A stretch of 64,000 nucleotides of DNA from Paractinoplanes aksuensis (GCF_024137025.1 NZ_JAMYJR010000002.1:434001-498000), one strand, 5' to 3'. Counted from the stretch's first letter, positions 51,949-63,326 are shown. Notes: a model not told the origin generated them from the letters alone. A program made the numbers and translations.

Positions 51949-53238
51949 TTAAACGGTGGCGAAGGCTTGCTCGAGGAGGCTGAGGCCGCGATCCAGCTCG
52001 TCGTCCGAGATGATCAGCGGGGGCAGCAGCCGGATGACGTTGCCGTAGGTGCCGCAGGTGAGCAGCAGCAGACCCAGCTCGTGCGCCGCCTTGGCCACCG
52101 CAGCGGTCCGGACGGCGTCGGGCGCGGGGCCCGCTGCCCCGTCCTCGCCGGGTATCACGACCTCGACGGCCAGCATCGCGCCGCGGCCCCGCACCTCGCC
52201 GATCGACGGGTGCTTGGCCGCCAGGGCCTCGAGCCGGGGCATCGCCACCGACTCGATGTGCCGCGCGGCCGCGTTCAGGTCGAGCTCCCGCATCGTCTCG
52301 ATGGAGGCCAGCGCGGCGGCACAGGCGATCGGATTTCCGCCGTACGTGCCGCCGAGCCCACCGGGGTGCACGGAGTCCATGATCTCGGCGCGCCCGGTAA
52401 CGGCGGCCAGCGGCAGCCCGCCCGCGATGCCCTTGGCCGTGGTGATCAGGTCGGGCTCGATGCCCTCATGTTGACAGGCGAACCAGGAGCCCGTACGGCA
52501 GAAGCCGGTCTGGATCTCGTCGGCGATGAACACCGCGCCGGCTGCCTTGGTCCAGGCCGCGATTGCCGGCAGGTAGCCCTCGGCGGGCACGACAAAACCG
52601 CCCTCGCCCTGGATGGGCTCGATCAGCACGGCGGCGACGTTCACGGCGCCGACCGTCTTCTCGATCTGCCCGATGGCGTACGCGGCGGCGTCCGCACCGC
52701 TGCGGCCGTCCCGCAGTGGATACGACATGGCGACGCGGTAGATCTCGCCCGCGAACGGCCCGAAGCCCTGCTTGTACGGCATGACCTTGGCCGTCAGCGC
52801 CATCGTCAGGTTGGTGCGGCCGTGGTAGGCGTGGTCGAACACGACCACCGCTTGCCGTCCGGTGGCGTGCCGGGCGATTTTCACGGCGTTCTCGACCGCC
52901 TCGGCGCCCGAACTGAACAGGGCCGACCGCTTCTCGAAGTCGCCCGGCGTGAGCGCGGCCAGCTCTTCACAGACCGCCACGTACTGCTCGTACGGGGCGA
53001 TCATGAAGCAGGTGTGGGTGAACCGCTCGACCTGGGCCTGCACGGCCGCGACGACCTTGGGCGCGGCGTTACCGACGTTGGTGACGGCGATGCCGGCGGC
53101 GAAGTCGATCCACTCCCGGCCGTCCACATCGGTCATCGTGCCGCCGGCGGCGGTGCTCACGTAGGACGGGATCATGCTGCTGACCCCGCGCGCGACGGCC
53201 GCGGACCGACGCTGGTGCAACTCGGCCGACGAGGCCAT
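51949..53238 (-). CDS. gabT: 4-aminobutyrate--2-oxoglutarate aminotransferase
   Basis: 429 residues from ATG 53238 (AAGGAG 8 bp upstream; GTG 53241 adjoins). PLP lysine Lys269 in TTAKGIAGGLPLAAVTGR, FIADEIQTGFCRTG, FSSGAEAVENAVKIAR and GGTYGGNPIACAAALA are typical of GabT. It converts GABA plus 2-oxoglutarate to succinate semialdehyde plus glutamate. No dedicated succinate-semialdehyde dehydrogenase is in the window; one of the aldehyde dehydrogenases may serve, or it is encoded elsewhere. The promoter element 53268-53301 is shared with the aldehyde dehydrogenase at 35233. Confidence 0.92.
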   Translation of the reverse strand: MASSAELHQRRSAAVARGVSSMIPSYVSTAAGGTMTDVDGREWIDFAAGIAVTNVGNAAPKVVAAVQAQVERFTHTCFMIAPYEQYVAVCEELAALTPGDFEKRSALFSSGAEAVENAVKIARHATGRQAVVVFDHAYHGRTNLTMALTAKVMPYKQGFGPFAGEIYRVAMSYPLRDGRSGADAAAYAIGQIEKTVGAVNVAAVLIEPIQGEGGFVVPAEGYLPAIAAWTKAAGAVFIADEIQTGFCRTGSWFACQHEGIEPDLITTAKGIAGGLPLAAVTGRAEIMDSVHPGGLGGTYGGNPIACAAALASIETMRELDLNAAARHIESVAMPRLEALAAKHPSIGEVRGRGAMLAVEVVIPGEDGAAGPAPDAVRTAAVAKAAHELGLLLLTCGTYGNVIRLLPPLIISDDELDRGLSLLEQAFATV

Positions 53239-53267
53239 CACTCAACTCCTTCAAGCTTCAGGACCCG

Positions 53268-53301
53268 ATCATTTCACTGATTCCGTCGCACGCAAGAGGC
53301 C
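53268..53301 (-). promoter_or_regulatory. Promoter/operator element of gabT, shared with the distant aldehyde dehydrogenase gene
   Basis: Reads on the minus strand as TTGCGT, 16 bp, AATGAT with the exact core ACGGAATCAGTG; 29 of 34 positions equal those at 35161-35194. It ends 29 bp before the gabT ATG. Confidence 0.65.
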
Positions 53302-53327
53302 CGACAACTATTTCCGTATGACGCTCG

Positions 53328-54686
53328 TCAGGAGTCAAAGCCCAGGCCAACCTTGTCGAGGGTGCGCAGCCACAGGTTGCGACGCCCCTGGTTGCGGTCC
53401 GCCTGCGCGATCGACCAGCGGGTGAGCTGGATGACGCCGGAGCGCACCGGCTCGGGCGGGAACGGGATCGGCTTGCTGCGCACCATCTTCAGCGCGGTCC
53501 GCTCGGTGCGCTCGCCGGAGAGCAGGTCGAGCATCACGTCGGCCCCGAAACGGGTCGCACCCACGCCGAGACCGGTGTAGCCCACCGCGTACGCCAATTT
53601 GCCTTTGTGAGCCGTGCCGAAGAAGCTGCTGAACCGGCTGCACGTGTCGATCACACCGCCCCATTTGTGGGTGAAGCGCAGACCGTCGAGCTGGGGAAAC
53701 GTCTCGGCGAAGTGGTCGGCCAGCACCTCGAAGGTCGCCTCACGCTGGTCGTGTGCGGGGTCGATCCGTCCACCGTTGTAATAGACGGCGTCGTACCCAC
53801 CCCACAGGATGCGATTGTCCGAGGTGAGGCGGTAGTAGTGGAACTGGTTGCCGGCGTCGCCGATCCCCTGCCGGTTCGACCAGCCGATCGAGGCCAGCTG
53901 ACCCGGGGACAACGGCTCGGTCATGAGCACGTAGTCGTACACGGGAACCACGAAGTGCCCGAGCCGGCGCAGCAGCTTGCCGTGGGCGCCGGTGGCCAGC
54001 GCGACCCGGGCCGCGTCGATCCGGCCGCGACACGTGTGCAGTCGCAGGCCGGCGCCGTGCGGTCTGATCCGCTCGACCGGTGACTGCTCGTAGAAGCGCA
54101 CACCCAGCGACAGGCAGGCCGCGCGCAGCCCCCACACGAGGCGGGCGGGGTCGACCATGGCGCAGCCGTCGCGGTCCCACACCCCACCGAGGTACGTGGG
54201 TGAGTCGACCTCGGCCCGGATCTGCTCACGATCAAGAAAATCGGGAGATGCCCGCAAGGAAGGAAGCTGCCACGCGGCCGTGGCGACCGACAATTCTCCC
54301 GTACGGGAAAAATCGCAGTCGATGCCGTAGCGCGCGACCGTCGCCTCGATCCCGTCGAGGTTGTCCAGACCCATCTTGACCAGGCGCGGCATCTCGGCCG
54401 GGAAGCGGCTCAGGCCGTTCTCGTAGCCGTGGGTGAGCGAAGCGGCGCAGAACCCGCCGTTGCGACCCGAAGCGGCCCAGCCCGCGGTGCCCGCCTCGAT
54501 CACCACCACGTCGCGGGCGGGGTCGCGTTCCTTGGCCATCAAAGCTGTCCACAAGCCGCTGTAGCCGGCCCCCACCACCGCGAGATCCGCGGTGGCGAGG
54601 CCGTCGAGCGGGTCGGCGGGAGCCGGAGCCCCGGCCTGGGTCAGCCAGTACGGTTCAGAAACTGCATCCTTCAGTGAAGAACGCAC
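53328..54686 (-). CDS. FAD-dependent amine oxidoreductase (gamma-glutamylputrescine oxidase-like)
   Basis: 452 residues, GTG start 16 bp after potC, so last gene of the importer operon. FAD motif ADLAVVGAGYSGLWTALMAKER, GWAASGRNGGFCAASLTHG, and YAVGYTGLGVGATRFGADVMLDLL near the C terminus. Same family as the oxidase at 38585 but clearly divergent from it. It probably oxidises an imported polyamine or derivative to an aminoaldehyde and hydrogen peroxide or a reduced acceptor. The promoter region of gabT follows downstream. Confidence 0.86.
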   Translation of the reverse strand: MRSSLKDAVSEPYWLTQAGAPAPADPLDGLATADLAVVGAGYSGLWTALMAKERDPARDVVVIEAGTAGWAASGRNGGFCAASLTHGYENGLSRFPAEMPRLVKMGLDNLDGIEATVARYGIDCDFSRTGELSVATAAWQLPSLRASPDFLDREQIRAEVDSPTYLGGVWDRDGCAMVDPARLVWGLRAACLSLGVRFYEQSPVERIRPHGAGLRLHTCRGRIDAARVALATGAHGKLLRRLGHFVVPVYDYVLMTEPLSPGQLASIGWSNRQGIGDAGNQFHYYRLTSDNRILWGGYDAVYYNGGRIDPAHDQREATFEVLADHFAETFPQLDGLRFTHKWGGVIDTCSRFSSFFGTAHKGKLAYAVGYTGLGVGATRFGADVMLDLLSGERTERTALKMVRSKPIPFPPEPVRSGVIQLTRWSIAQADRNQGRRNLWLRTLDKVGLGFDS

Positions 54687-54702
54687 GAGTTATCAATCCT
54701 GC

Positions 54703-55551
54703 TTACTTACCTCGGCGCGATGAACGGATGTTGGCGATCACGGCGCCCAGGACGCCGATCGCGAAGATGAGCGTGCCCATGACGTTGACCTGCGGCGGAA
54801 TGCCGACGCGGGTCGCGCCCCAGATCCACAGCGGGAACGTCTTGGTGGTGCCCGCCGTGAAGGCGGTGACGATGAAGTCGTCGATGGAGAGCGCGAACGC
54901 CAGCAGCACGCCGCTCATGACGGCGGGCAGGATGATCGGGAAAGTGACCTTCCAGAACGTGGTCCAGGCGGTCGCGCCCAGGTCGTACGCGGCCTCCTCG
55001 ATCGACCGGTCCAGGGTGAGCACCCGGGACCGCACGACCACGGCGACGAACGAGATCGAGAACATGACGTGCGCGATCGTGATCGTCACCGGACCCAGGC
55101 CGGTGCCGGCCGACACGAACAGGCTCAGCAGCGACGCGCCCATGATCAGCTCGGGCGAGGACATCGTCGCGAACATGACCAGGTTGAGCGAGCCGGAACC
55201 GGTGAACCGGTAGCGGCCCAGCGCGTACCCGATGCCGGTGCCGAGCGCGGCCGCCAGCAGGCTGGACACGACGGCGATGACGATCGAGGTGATCAGCGCG
55301 CTGGTCAGGTCCGGGTACTCGAACAGGCGCCCGTACCATTTGAACGTGAAGCCGTTCCAGGACTGGTTGTAGCGGCCCTGAGTGTCGTTGAAGCCGAACG
55401 CGATCATGACCGCGATCGGCAGGGCCAGCCAGGCGATGACCAGCCAGGTGTAGAAGTGGAGCAGCCCGCCGCCGGTGATCCGCCGCTTGGGCTTGATCTT
55501 CGCCGAGTCATCGGTCGAGGCGGGCGGCCGCTGCAGGGTCGACGCTGTCAT
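54703..55551 (-). CDS. potC: Polyamine-type ABC importer permease (PotC-like)
   Basis: 282 residues; ATG overlaps the potB stop (ATGA). About six membrane segments and the binding-protein-dependent permease EAA loop EEAAYDLGATAWTTFWKVTFPIILPA. The LSIDDFIVTAFTAG segment is characteristic of spermidine/putrescine PotC permeases. The N-terminal ~30 residues are polar and cytoplasmic. Confidence 0.87.
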   Translation of the reverse strand: MTASTLQRPPASTDDSAKIKPKRRITGGGLLHFYTWLVIAWLALPIAVMIAFGFNDTQGRYNQSWNGFTFKWYGRLFEYPDLTSALITSIVIAVVSSLLAAALGTGIGYALGRYRFTGSGSLNLVMFATMSSPELIMGASLLSLFVSAGTGLGPVTITIAHVMFSISFVAVVVRSRVLTLDRSIEEAAYDLGATAWTTFWKVTFPIILPAVMSGVLLAFALSIDDFIVTAFTAGTTKTFPLWIWGATRVGIPPQVNVMGTLIFAIGVLGAVIANIRSSRRGK

Positions 55552-56411
55552 CGCGCGGCCACCTTCATGACGTCCTCGGTGCCGAGGATCCGGGCGTACG
55601 AGAAGACACCGATCAGCAGCACGAGCATCAGCACGAACGAGAGCGCCGAGGCCGTCGGATAGTCGGAGTTCTCGAGGAACTGCGTCTGGATGACCTGCCC
55701 GATCATCGTCGTGTCCGAGCTGCCCAGCACCTCGGAGTTGACGAAGTCGGAGCTGGCCGGGATGAAGGTCATCAGCACGCCGGCGAACACCCCGGGCAGG
55801 GCCAGCGGGAAGATCACCTTGCGGAACGTGGTGGCCGGGTTGGCGTACAGGTCCCGCGCCGCCTCGACCACGCGCGGGTCGATGCGCTCGAGGGCCACGT
55901 AGATCGGCAGCACCATGAACGGCAGGAAGTTGTAGACCAGTCCGAGGATCACCGCGTACGGCGTGCCGAGGATGTGGAACGCCTGCGAGATCAGCCCGAG
56001 GTCGCGCAGCGGCTGCAGCACGGGCCCCTCGTCGGTCAGGATCTGCTTCCACGAGATCGTCCGCAGCACGAACGACACGAAGAACGGCAGCAGAACCAGG
56101 AAGAGGTACGACCCCTTGCGGCGGCCGCCGTAGAACGCGATCCAGTACGCCATCGGGAACGCGATCGCGATCAGCAGGATCGTGGCGATCACGCCGTAGA
56201 TCAGCGACCGGATGATCTGTTCCTGATAGGCCGAGATCGCTTCCGTGTACGTCTGCCAGTGCCCGGTGAAGCGGTAGCCGTGGACGATGTCGCCCTCCTG
56301 GAGGGAGAGCGACAGCATCGCGAACATCGGCACCGCGAAGAAGATCAGCAACCAGATCCCGCCGGGCAGAACCAGCAGGTAGGGGGCGATCTGTCGTTTG
56401 ACGCGGTTCAT
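55548..56411 (-). CDS. potB: Polyamine-type ABC importer permease (PotB-like)
   Basis: 287 residues, ATG one base after the potD stop. Six membrane segments; EAA loop VEAARDLYANPATTFRKVIFPLALPG; FIPASSDFVNSEVLGSS resembles the PotB signature. Forms the heterodimeric channel with PotC. Operon order potA-potD-potB-potC on the minus strand with 1-4 bp junctions. Confidence 0.87.
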   Translation of the reverse strand: MNRVKRQIAPYLLVLPGGIWLLIFFAVPMFAMLSLSLQEGDIVHGYRFTGHWQTYTEAISAYQEQIIRSLIYGVIATILLIAIAFPMAYWIAFYGGRRKGSYLFLVLLPFFVSFVLRTISWKQILTDEGPVLQPLRDLGLISQAFHILGTPYAVILGLVYNFLPFMVLPIYVALERIDPRVVEAARDLYANPATTFRKVIFPLALPGVFAGVLMTFIPASSDFVNSEVLGSSDTTMIGQVIQTQFLENSDYPTASALSFVLMLVLLIGVFSYARILGTEDVMKVAAR

Positions 56412-56412
56412 A

Positions 56413-57666
56413 TCATCCCAGCACGATAGGTTCGAAGGTCTTCTGGAACTTCTGCTGCTCGCTCGTGGCCTCGAACGCGACGTAGTAGTGCAGCTTGTCG
56501 TACTCGGCCTGGGTCGGGTAGACGAGCTTGCTGTCGGCCACGTCGAGCAACGCGTCCTTGGCGTCGCCGCTGAGCTTGGCCGCCCGCGCGCGCATGTCGG
56601 CCTGGGCCGCCGGCACCGGGCAGACGTAGTTGATGTACTCGGCCAGCGAGGACGCGTTCGCGACCTCGTAGAAGAAGTCCATCGCCATGATCGCGTCGAC
56701 CGGGTTCTTGGCCGTGATCGGGATCGTGAAGTTGTCGGTCCAGATCGTGCCGCCCTCGGACGGGATGATGAACTTGAAGTCCGTGTTGTCCGAGAGGTTC
56801 TTCTGGAAGATGTCGCCCGACCAGGCCTGGGTCGCCCAGACCTCACCACTGCCCAGCGCCTCGATGTAGCTCTGGTCGTAGTAGTTGCGGACGAATCCGT
56901 CGTCCTTCTGCTTCTTGAGCTCCTCGGCCGCCTTCTCCCAGTCGTCCTCGGTCGACTTGGCCGGGTCGACGCCGATCTTCATCAGGCCGAAGTTGCCGAG
57001 CTCCTGGATGTCGGAGAACATGCCGACCTTGCCCTTGAGCTTCGGGTTGGTCCACAGGTCGGCCAGACTCTCGATCTTGCCGGTCTTGCTCTCGTCGTAG
57101 GCGATGCCGGTCATGCCCGAGGCGTACGGGATGCTGTAGGCGTTGCCCGGGTCGAAGGCCTCTTTCTTGTACGCGGCCCCGGCGTTCTTCGCGTAGTTCG
57201 GCAGCTGGGCGTGGTCGAGCGGGGCGAGGAAGCCCGAGTCGCGGAACTGCGTGAACTGGAAGCTGTTGGTGATGACCATCAGGTCGAAGCCGATGGACTG
57301 CCCGGCCGAGAGCTGCGGCTGCACCTTGGCGAACCAGGGGCCCATCTCCTGGATGACTTCCTGGTAGTTCACCTTGATGCCGGTCTTGGCGGTGAACTTC
57401 TTGAGCTCGGGCCGCTTCGGGTCCATGTAGAGCGGCCAGCCGGCGAAGTTCAGGGTGCCGTTCTTGACCTTGCCGTTCCAGAACTTGGCCACGGCGTCGG
57501 GCTCGGCACTGGCCGGTGCCTGCGTTCCCTGACCCTGCACGCCACAGGCGGCGAGGGCGCCGCCCAGACCGGCCAGGCCGGAGAGTCGAAGCGCGTCACG
57601 ACGGCCGAAGCGGCGCTGAGTGAGGCCGCGCAGGAAGGTGGGGTCGGACATATTCGACGCAGACAC
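56413..57666 (-). CDS. potD: Polyamine-type ABC importer substrate-binding lipoprotein (PotD-like)
   Basis: 417 residues, GTG start (GGAG 6 bp upstream), one base after the potA stop. A twin-arginine pair (RR22-23 in QRRFGRRDALRLSG) and a lipobox with Cys41 (GGALAACG) suggest Tat export and lipid anchoring. The rest is a type 2 periplasmic-binding fold: LNFAGWPLYMD, FDLMVITNSFQFTQFRDSGFLAPLD, YSIPYASGMTGIAYDES and EGGTIWTDNFTIP. Substrate probably spermidine/putrescine or an aminated compound. Confidence 0.88.
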   Translation of the reverse strand: MSASNMSDPTFLRGLTQRRFGRRDALRLSGLAGLGGALAACGVQGQGTQAPASAEPDAVAKFWNGKVKNGTLNFAGWPLYMDPKRPELKKFTAKTGIKVNYQEVIQEMGPWFAKVQPQLSAGQSIGFDLMVITNSFQFTQFRDSGFLAPLDHAQLPNYAKNAGAAYKKEAFDPGNAYSIPYASGMTGIAYDESKTGKIESLADLWTNPKLKGKVGMFSDIQELGNFGLMKIGVDPAKSTEDDWEKAAEELKKQKDDGFVRNYYDQSYIEALGSGEVWATQAWSGDIFQKNLSDNTDFKFIIPSEGGTIWTDNFTIPITAKNPVDAIMAMDFFYEVANASSLAEYINYVCPVPAAQADMRARAAKLSGDAKDALLDVADSKLVYPTQAEYDKLHYYVAFEATSEQQKFQKTFEPIVLG

Positions 57667-57667
57667 T

Positions 57668-58825
57668 TCAGTCTCCGATCATGTATGAGTGCTGGGGGGC
57701 CCAGGTTAAATACACCCGGTCACCGCGATCCGCAAGATCGTCGGCGTTCGAAGCATTTTGATCGAAGACTGTGAAATCCGCGCCTGCCGCTGTGGACACG
57801 GTGTAATTCGTTGAGGTTCCGTGATAAACGACCTCGGTCACTGTCCCGGAGAGGACACTGCCGCCGGTCGCTTGTACGGGCGGAACGCCCCGGTGCAAAT
57901 CAATCTTCTCGGGACGGATCGACACCTCGAGCTTGTCGCCCTGGCGCACCGACTGCGGGGCGGGCACCACGACCCTGTCCTGCGCGGTGTAGCTGAGCAG
58001 GGCCAGCCCGCCCTCGACGCGGTCGACGTGACCGTCCACGATGTTCGAGGTGCCGATGAATCCGGCCACGAACCGCGACGCCGGCCGCTCGTAGATCTCG
58101 CGCGGCGTGCCCAGCTGCTCGATCACGCCGGCGTTCATCACGGCGATCCGGTCCGACATCGTCAGCGCCTCGCCCTGGTCGTGGGTGACGTAGACGAAGG
58201 TGATGCCGACCTCGCGCTGGATGCGCTTGAGCTCGATCTGCATCTGCTGGCGCAGCTTGAGGTCGAGGGCGCCCAGCGGCTCGTCCAGCAGCAGCGCCCG
58301 CGGGCGGTTGACCAGGGCCCGGGCCAGCGCCACGCGCTGCTGCTGGCCGCCCGACATCTCCCGCGGGGAGCGCTTCTCCATGCCGGTCAGCGACACGATC
58401 TCGAGGATCTCGCCGACCCGCCGGCTGATCTCGTTCTTGGCCACCTTCTTGCGCTCCAGACCGAAAGCCACGTTCTGGTACGTGTTCAGGTGCGGGAACA
58501 GCGCGTAGGACTGGAACACCATGTTCACATCGCGCTTGTTGGCCGAGACGCCGGTGACGTCGTTGCCGTCCAGGAAGACCTTGCCCGCGGTGGGCTCCTC
58601 GAAGCCGGCGATCATCCGCATGGTGGTGGTCTTGCCACAGCCGGAGGGGCCCAGCAGCGAGAAGAACTCACCCTGCCCGATGGCCAGGTCGGTGCGCTTG
58701 ACGGCGGGCACCGTCTCGCCGTGCGACAGGTAGTTCTTGTTCACGCCGACGAACTCGATCGCCGGGGCGCCGCCGGCCGGCGCCGCCGACCGGGCGCGGA
58801 CCGCGCTGTGCTGGGGGGTGGTCAT
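57668..58825 (-). CDS. potA: Polyamine-type ABC importer ATPase (PotA-like)
   Basis: 385 residues. Walker A GPSGCGKTT (~59-67), signature MSGGQQQRVALARAL, Walker B ALLLDEPLGALD, switch His in YVTHDQGEAL, and a C-terminal TOBE domain (~290-380). Typical of PotA/spermidine ATPases. The aldehyde dehydrogenase gene ends 34 bp upstream on the same strand, so transport, oxidation and aldehyde dehydrogenation genes probably form one transcript from 60296 to 53328. Confidence 0.9.
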   Translation of the reverse strand: MTTPQHSAVRARSAAPAGGAPAIEFVGVNKNYLSHGETVPAVKRTDLAIGQGEFFSLLGPSGCGKTTTMRMIAGFEEPTAGKVFLDGNDVTGVSANKRDVNMVFQSYALFPHLNTYQNVAFGLERKKVAKNEISRRVGEILEIVSLTGMEKRSPREMSGGQQQRVALARALVNRPRALLLDEPLGALDLKLRQQMQIELKRIQREVGITFVYVTHDQGEALTMSDRIAVMNAGVIEQLGTPREIYERPASRFVAGFIGTSNIVDGHVDRVEGGLALLSYTAQDRVVVPAPQSVRQGDKLEVSIRPEKIDLHRGVPPVQATGGSVLSGTVTEVVYHGTSTNYTVSTAAGADFTVFDQNASNADDLADRGDRVYLTWAPQHSYMIGD

Positions 58826-58859
58826 CGGGGCTTCCTCTTCGCGGTGGGGGGTGTATGTG

Positions 58860-60296
58860 TCAGCCGAGGTAGCTCATGACGTGCTTGATCCGGGTGTACT
58901 CCTCGAACCCGTACATCGAAAGGTCCTTGCCGTACCCGGAGTGCCCGAAGCCGCCATGAGGCATTTCCGACACGAAAGGCAGATGAGTATTGATCCACAC
59001 GGCTCCGAAGTCGAGCCGGCGCGACACCCGCATCGCGCGGCCGTGGTTCTGGGTCCACACACTCGCGCTCAGTCCGAACCGGACGTCGTTGGCCCAGCGG
59101 ACCGCCTCGGCCTCGTCGTCGAACGACTGGACGGTGATGACCGGGCCGAACACCTCGTCCTGGACCATCTCGTCGCGCTGCCGGAGGCCGGCCACGACGG
59201 TCGGCTCGAGGAAGTAGCCGCGCTCGCCGATCCGCTTGCCACCGGCCACGATGCTCGCGTGGTCGGGCGTACGGTCGAGGAAGCCCTGGACCCGGGCCAG
59301 CTGGGCCGCGTTGTTGACCGGACCGAAGAAGGCGTCGGTGTCGGCCGGCGCGCCGACCTTGGTCGCGCGGGCCGCCTCGGCCAGGGCGTCGGTGAAGTCG
59401 GCGGCGACCCGGCCGTGCACGAGCACCCGGGTGGCGGCCGTGCAGTCCTGACCGGCGTTGAAGTAGCCGGCGCCGGCGATGGCCCGGGCCGTGGCCGCGA
59501 TGTCGGCGTCGTCGAACACGATCACCGGGGCCTTGCCGCCCAGCTCGAGGTGGGCCCGCTTGAGGTCGGCCGCGGCCGAGACCGCCACCTCCATGCCGGC
59601 CCGGGTCGAGCCGGTGATCGAGACCAGCTGCGGGGCCGGGTGGGCGACCAGGGCCCGGCCGGTGTCGCGGTCGCCGCAGACCACGTTGAGCACGCCCGGC
59701 GGCAGGAACTCGGCCGCGATCTCGGCCAGCAGCAGGGTGGAGACCGGGGTGGTGTCCGAAGGCTTCAGTACGACCGAGTTGCCGGCCGCGACGGCCGGAG
59801 CGAACTTCCAGACGGCCATGACCATCGGGTAGTTCCACGGGGTGATCTGCGCGCACACGCCGATCGGCTCACGCCGTACGTAGGACGTGTGGTCACGCAG
59901 ATACTCCCCCGCGGACTTGCCTTCCAGGATCCGCGCCGCGCCCGCGAAGAAGCGCAGCTCGTCCAGCAGCGGTCCCATCTCCTCGGCCCTCGTGGCCTCG
60001 ACCGGCTTGCCGGTGTTGCGGCACTCGGCGTCGATGATCTCGTCGGCCCGGGCCTCGATGGCGTCGGCGATCCGCAGCATCGCGCGCTGCCGCTCGGCCG
60101 GGGTCGCGTCCCGCCAGGCCTCGAAGCCGGCGTCGGCCGCGGTCATCGCCGCGTTGACGTCCTGCTCGGACGAGACCGGGGCCAGCGCGTACGCCTCCCC
60201 GGTGCTGGGGTCGATCACCTCCGAGGTGACCCCGTCGACCGTGCCGGTGTACTCACCACCGACAAAATTGCGCAGAACGGGCAGCGCGGCGCTCAC
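58860..60296 (-). CDS. Gamma-aminobutyraldehyde dehydrogenase-type aldehyde dehydrogenase (second copy)
   Basis: 478 residues from GTG 60296 (GGGAGG 9 bp upstream; upstream in-frame codons lack a signal). Catalytic Cys285 (GQDCTAATR), HLELGGKAP base motif, TPWNYPMVMAVWKFAPAVAAGN. Closely parallels the copy at 35233 over its whole length, including YVRREPIGVCAQ and GYFNAGQDC. Likely first gene of the importer/oxidase operon. The 144-bp leader upstream is relatively A-rich (GAAACTATTTTTCAATCTTG) and should hold the promoter. Confidence 0.88.
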   Translation of the reverse strand: MSAALPVLRNFVGGEYTGTVDGVTSEVIDPSTGEAYALAPVSSEQDVNAAMTAADAGFEAWRDATPAERQRAMLRIADAIEARADEIIDAECRNTGKPVEATRAEEMGPLLDELRFFAGAARILEGKSAGEYLRDHTSYVRREPIGVCAQITPWNYPMVMAVWKFAPAVAAGNSVVLKPSDTTPVSTLLLAEIAAEFLPPGVLNVVCGDRDTGRALVAHPAPQLVSITGSTRAGMEVAVSAAADLKRAHLELGGKAPVIVFDDADIAATARAIAGAGYFNAGQDCTAATRVLVHGRVAADFTDALAEAARATKVGAPADTDAFFGPVNNAAQLARVQGFLDRTPDHASIVAGGKRIGERGYFLEPTVVAGLRQRDEMVQDEVFGPVITVQSFDDEAEAVRWANDVRFGLSASVWTQNHGRAMRVSRRLDFGAVWINTHLPFVSEMPHGGFGHSGYGKDLSMYGFEEYTRIKHVMSYLG

Positions 60297-60440
60297 GAAA
60301 TAAGACCTCCCGTAGCGGGCCTGTGACAGCTCCCACACGAACGACTGCGAGACCTTGACACAAACGAAGGACAGAAGACAAGGGAATCCGAAACTATTTT
60401 TCAATCTTGAAACGGAATCGGCGCTCAGCGCCCTTCTGAT

Positions 60441-61789
60441 CTACGCAATCCCGCGTTCGCCCGTGTAATACCGGTCGGCCACCGACAGGGCGGAATCGAG
60501 GACGGCCAGACCCTCGCGCACCTCGTCCGCGGTGACCGTGCAGGGCGGGGCGACGTGCACCCGGTTGAAGTGGGTGAAGGGCCAGAGCCCCTGCTCCTTG
60601 CAGGCCGCGGCCAGTTCGTTCATCGGCCCGGCGGCGGCGCCGGACGCGTTGAACGGCACCAGCGGCTCGCGGGTGGCCCGGTCCCGCACCAGCTCGACCG
60701 CCCAGAACACGCCCAGGCCGCGGACCTCGCCCACGCTCGGGTGCTTGTCGGCCAGTTCGGCCAGGCCGGGCGCGATCACGTCGTCACCGATCATGCGGGC
60801 GTGCTCGACGATCCCCTCGTCCTTGAAGATCTCGATCGAGGCCACGGCCGACGCGCAGGCCAGCGGGTGACCGGAATAGGTCAGCCCGCCCGGGAACGGC
60901 CGCTCGCGGAACGTCTCCGCGATCGCGTCCGAGATGATCACGCCACCCAGCGGCAGATAGCCCGAGTTGACGCCCTTGGCGAACGTGATCAGGTCGGGGG
61001 CCACGCCCCAGCGGTCGACGGCGAACCACTCGCCGCACCGGCCGAAGCCGGCCATCACCTCGTCGGCGATGAACACGATGCCGTACGCGTCGCAGATCTC
61101 GCGTACGCCCTGGAGGTAACCCGGCGGCGGGACGAGGATGCCGTTGGTGCCCACGACCGTCTCGATCAGCACGGCGGCGATCGTGTTGGCGCCCTCGAAC
61201 ACGATCGTGTCGCGCAGGTGCTGCAGGGCGCGCTCGGTCTCCTGCTCGGGCGTGGCCGAATAGAAGGGCGACCGATAGGGGTACGGGCCCCAGAAGTGCA
61301 CCACGCCGACCGCGATCGGCTCGTTGGCCCAGCGGCGGGGGTCACCGGTCGCGGTGATCGCGGTCGACGTGCCGCCGTGGTAGCTGCGGTACGTCGACAG
61401 GACCTTGTGGCGGCCGGTGTGGCCGCGGGCCATGCGGATGGCGTTCTCGTTGGCCTCGGCGCCGCCGTTGGTGAAGAACACCTTGTTCAGGTCGGGCGGG
61501 GCCAGCTCGCTGATCAGGCGGGCCGCCTCGCCGCGCTTGTCGTTGGCGAAGGCGGGCTGAATCGTGCAGAGCTGGGCCGCCTGCTCCTGGATCGCCTGCA
61601 CGAGCCGCGGGTGCTGGTGTCCGATGTTGACGTTGACCAGCTGGCTCGAGAAGTCGAGATAACGCCGGTTGTCGTAGTCCCAGAAGTAGGAGCCCTGCGC
61701 CCGCTCGATGGCGAGCGGGTTGATAAGTCCTTGGGCTGACCAGGAGTGGAACACGTGGGCGCGGTCGTTCGCGCTTACCTCAGCCCCGT

Positions 61790-61793
<4 letters not shown>
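60441..61793 (-). CDS. Class III omega-aminotransferase (beta-alanine/taurine:pyruvate type)
   Basis: 450 residues; ATG overlaps the mmsA stop (ATGA). WSAQGLINPLAIERAQGSYFWDYDNRRYLDF opening, FFTNGGAEANENAIRMARG, FIADEVMAGFGRCGEWFA and TFAKGVNSGYLPLGGVI with the PLP lysine. Coupling to a CoA-acylating semialdehyde dehydrogenase suggests beta-alanine as donor, giving malonate semialdehyde for conversion to acetyl-CoA; taurine or another omega-amino acid is possible. A short GGCGCT-C-AGCGCC hairpin (60420-60432) just past its stop may terminate. Confidence 0.86.
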
Positions 61794-63277
<1,484 letters not shown>

Positions 63278-63283
63278 GGCCTG

Positions 63284-63326
63284 AGATTACGTACCACCCC
63301 TGGACCGAACAATGCACGAAACGTAC
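63284..63326 (-). promoter_or_regulatory. mmsA promoter with ACGTAC direct repeats
   Basis: Minus strand: TTGTTC (63312-63307), 17 bp, TAATCT (63289-63284), then 6 bp to the ATG. ACGTAC occurs at 63289-63294, on the -10 box, and again at 63321-63326 upstream of the -35 box. MocR/GntR regulators often use such repeats; the divergent regulator is the likely binder. Confidence 0.5.
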
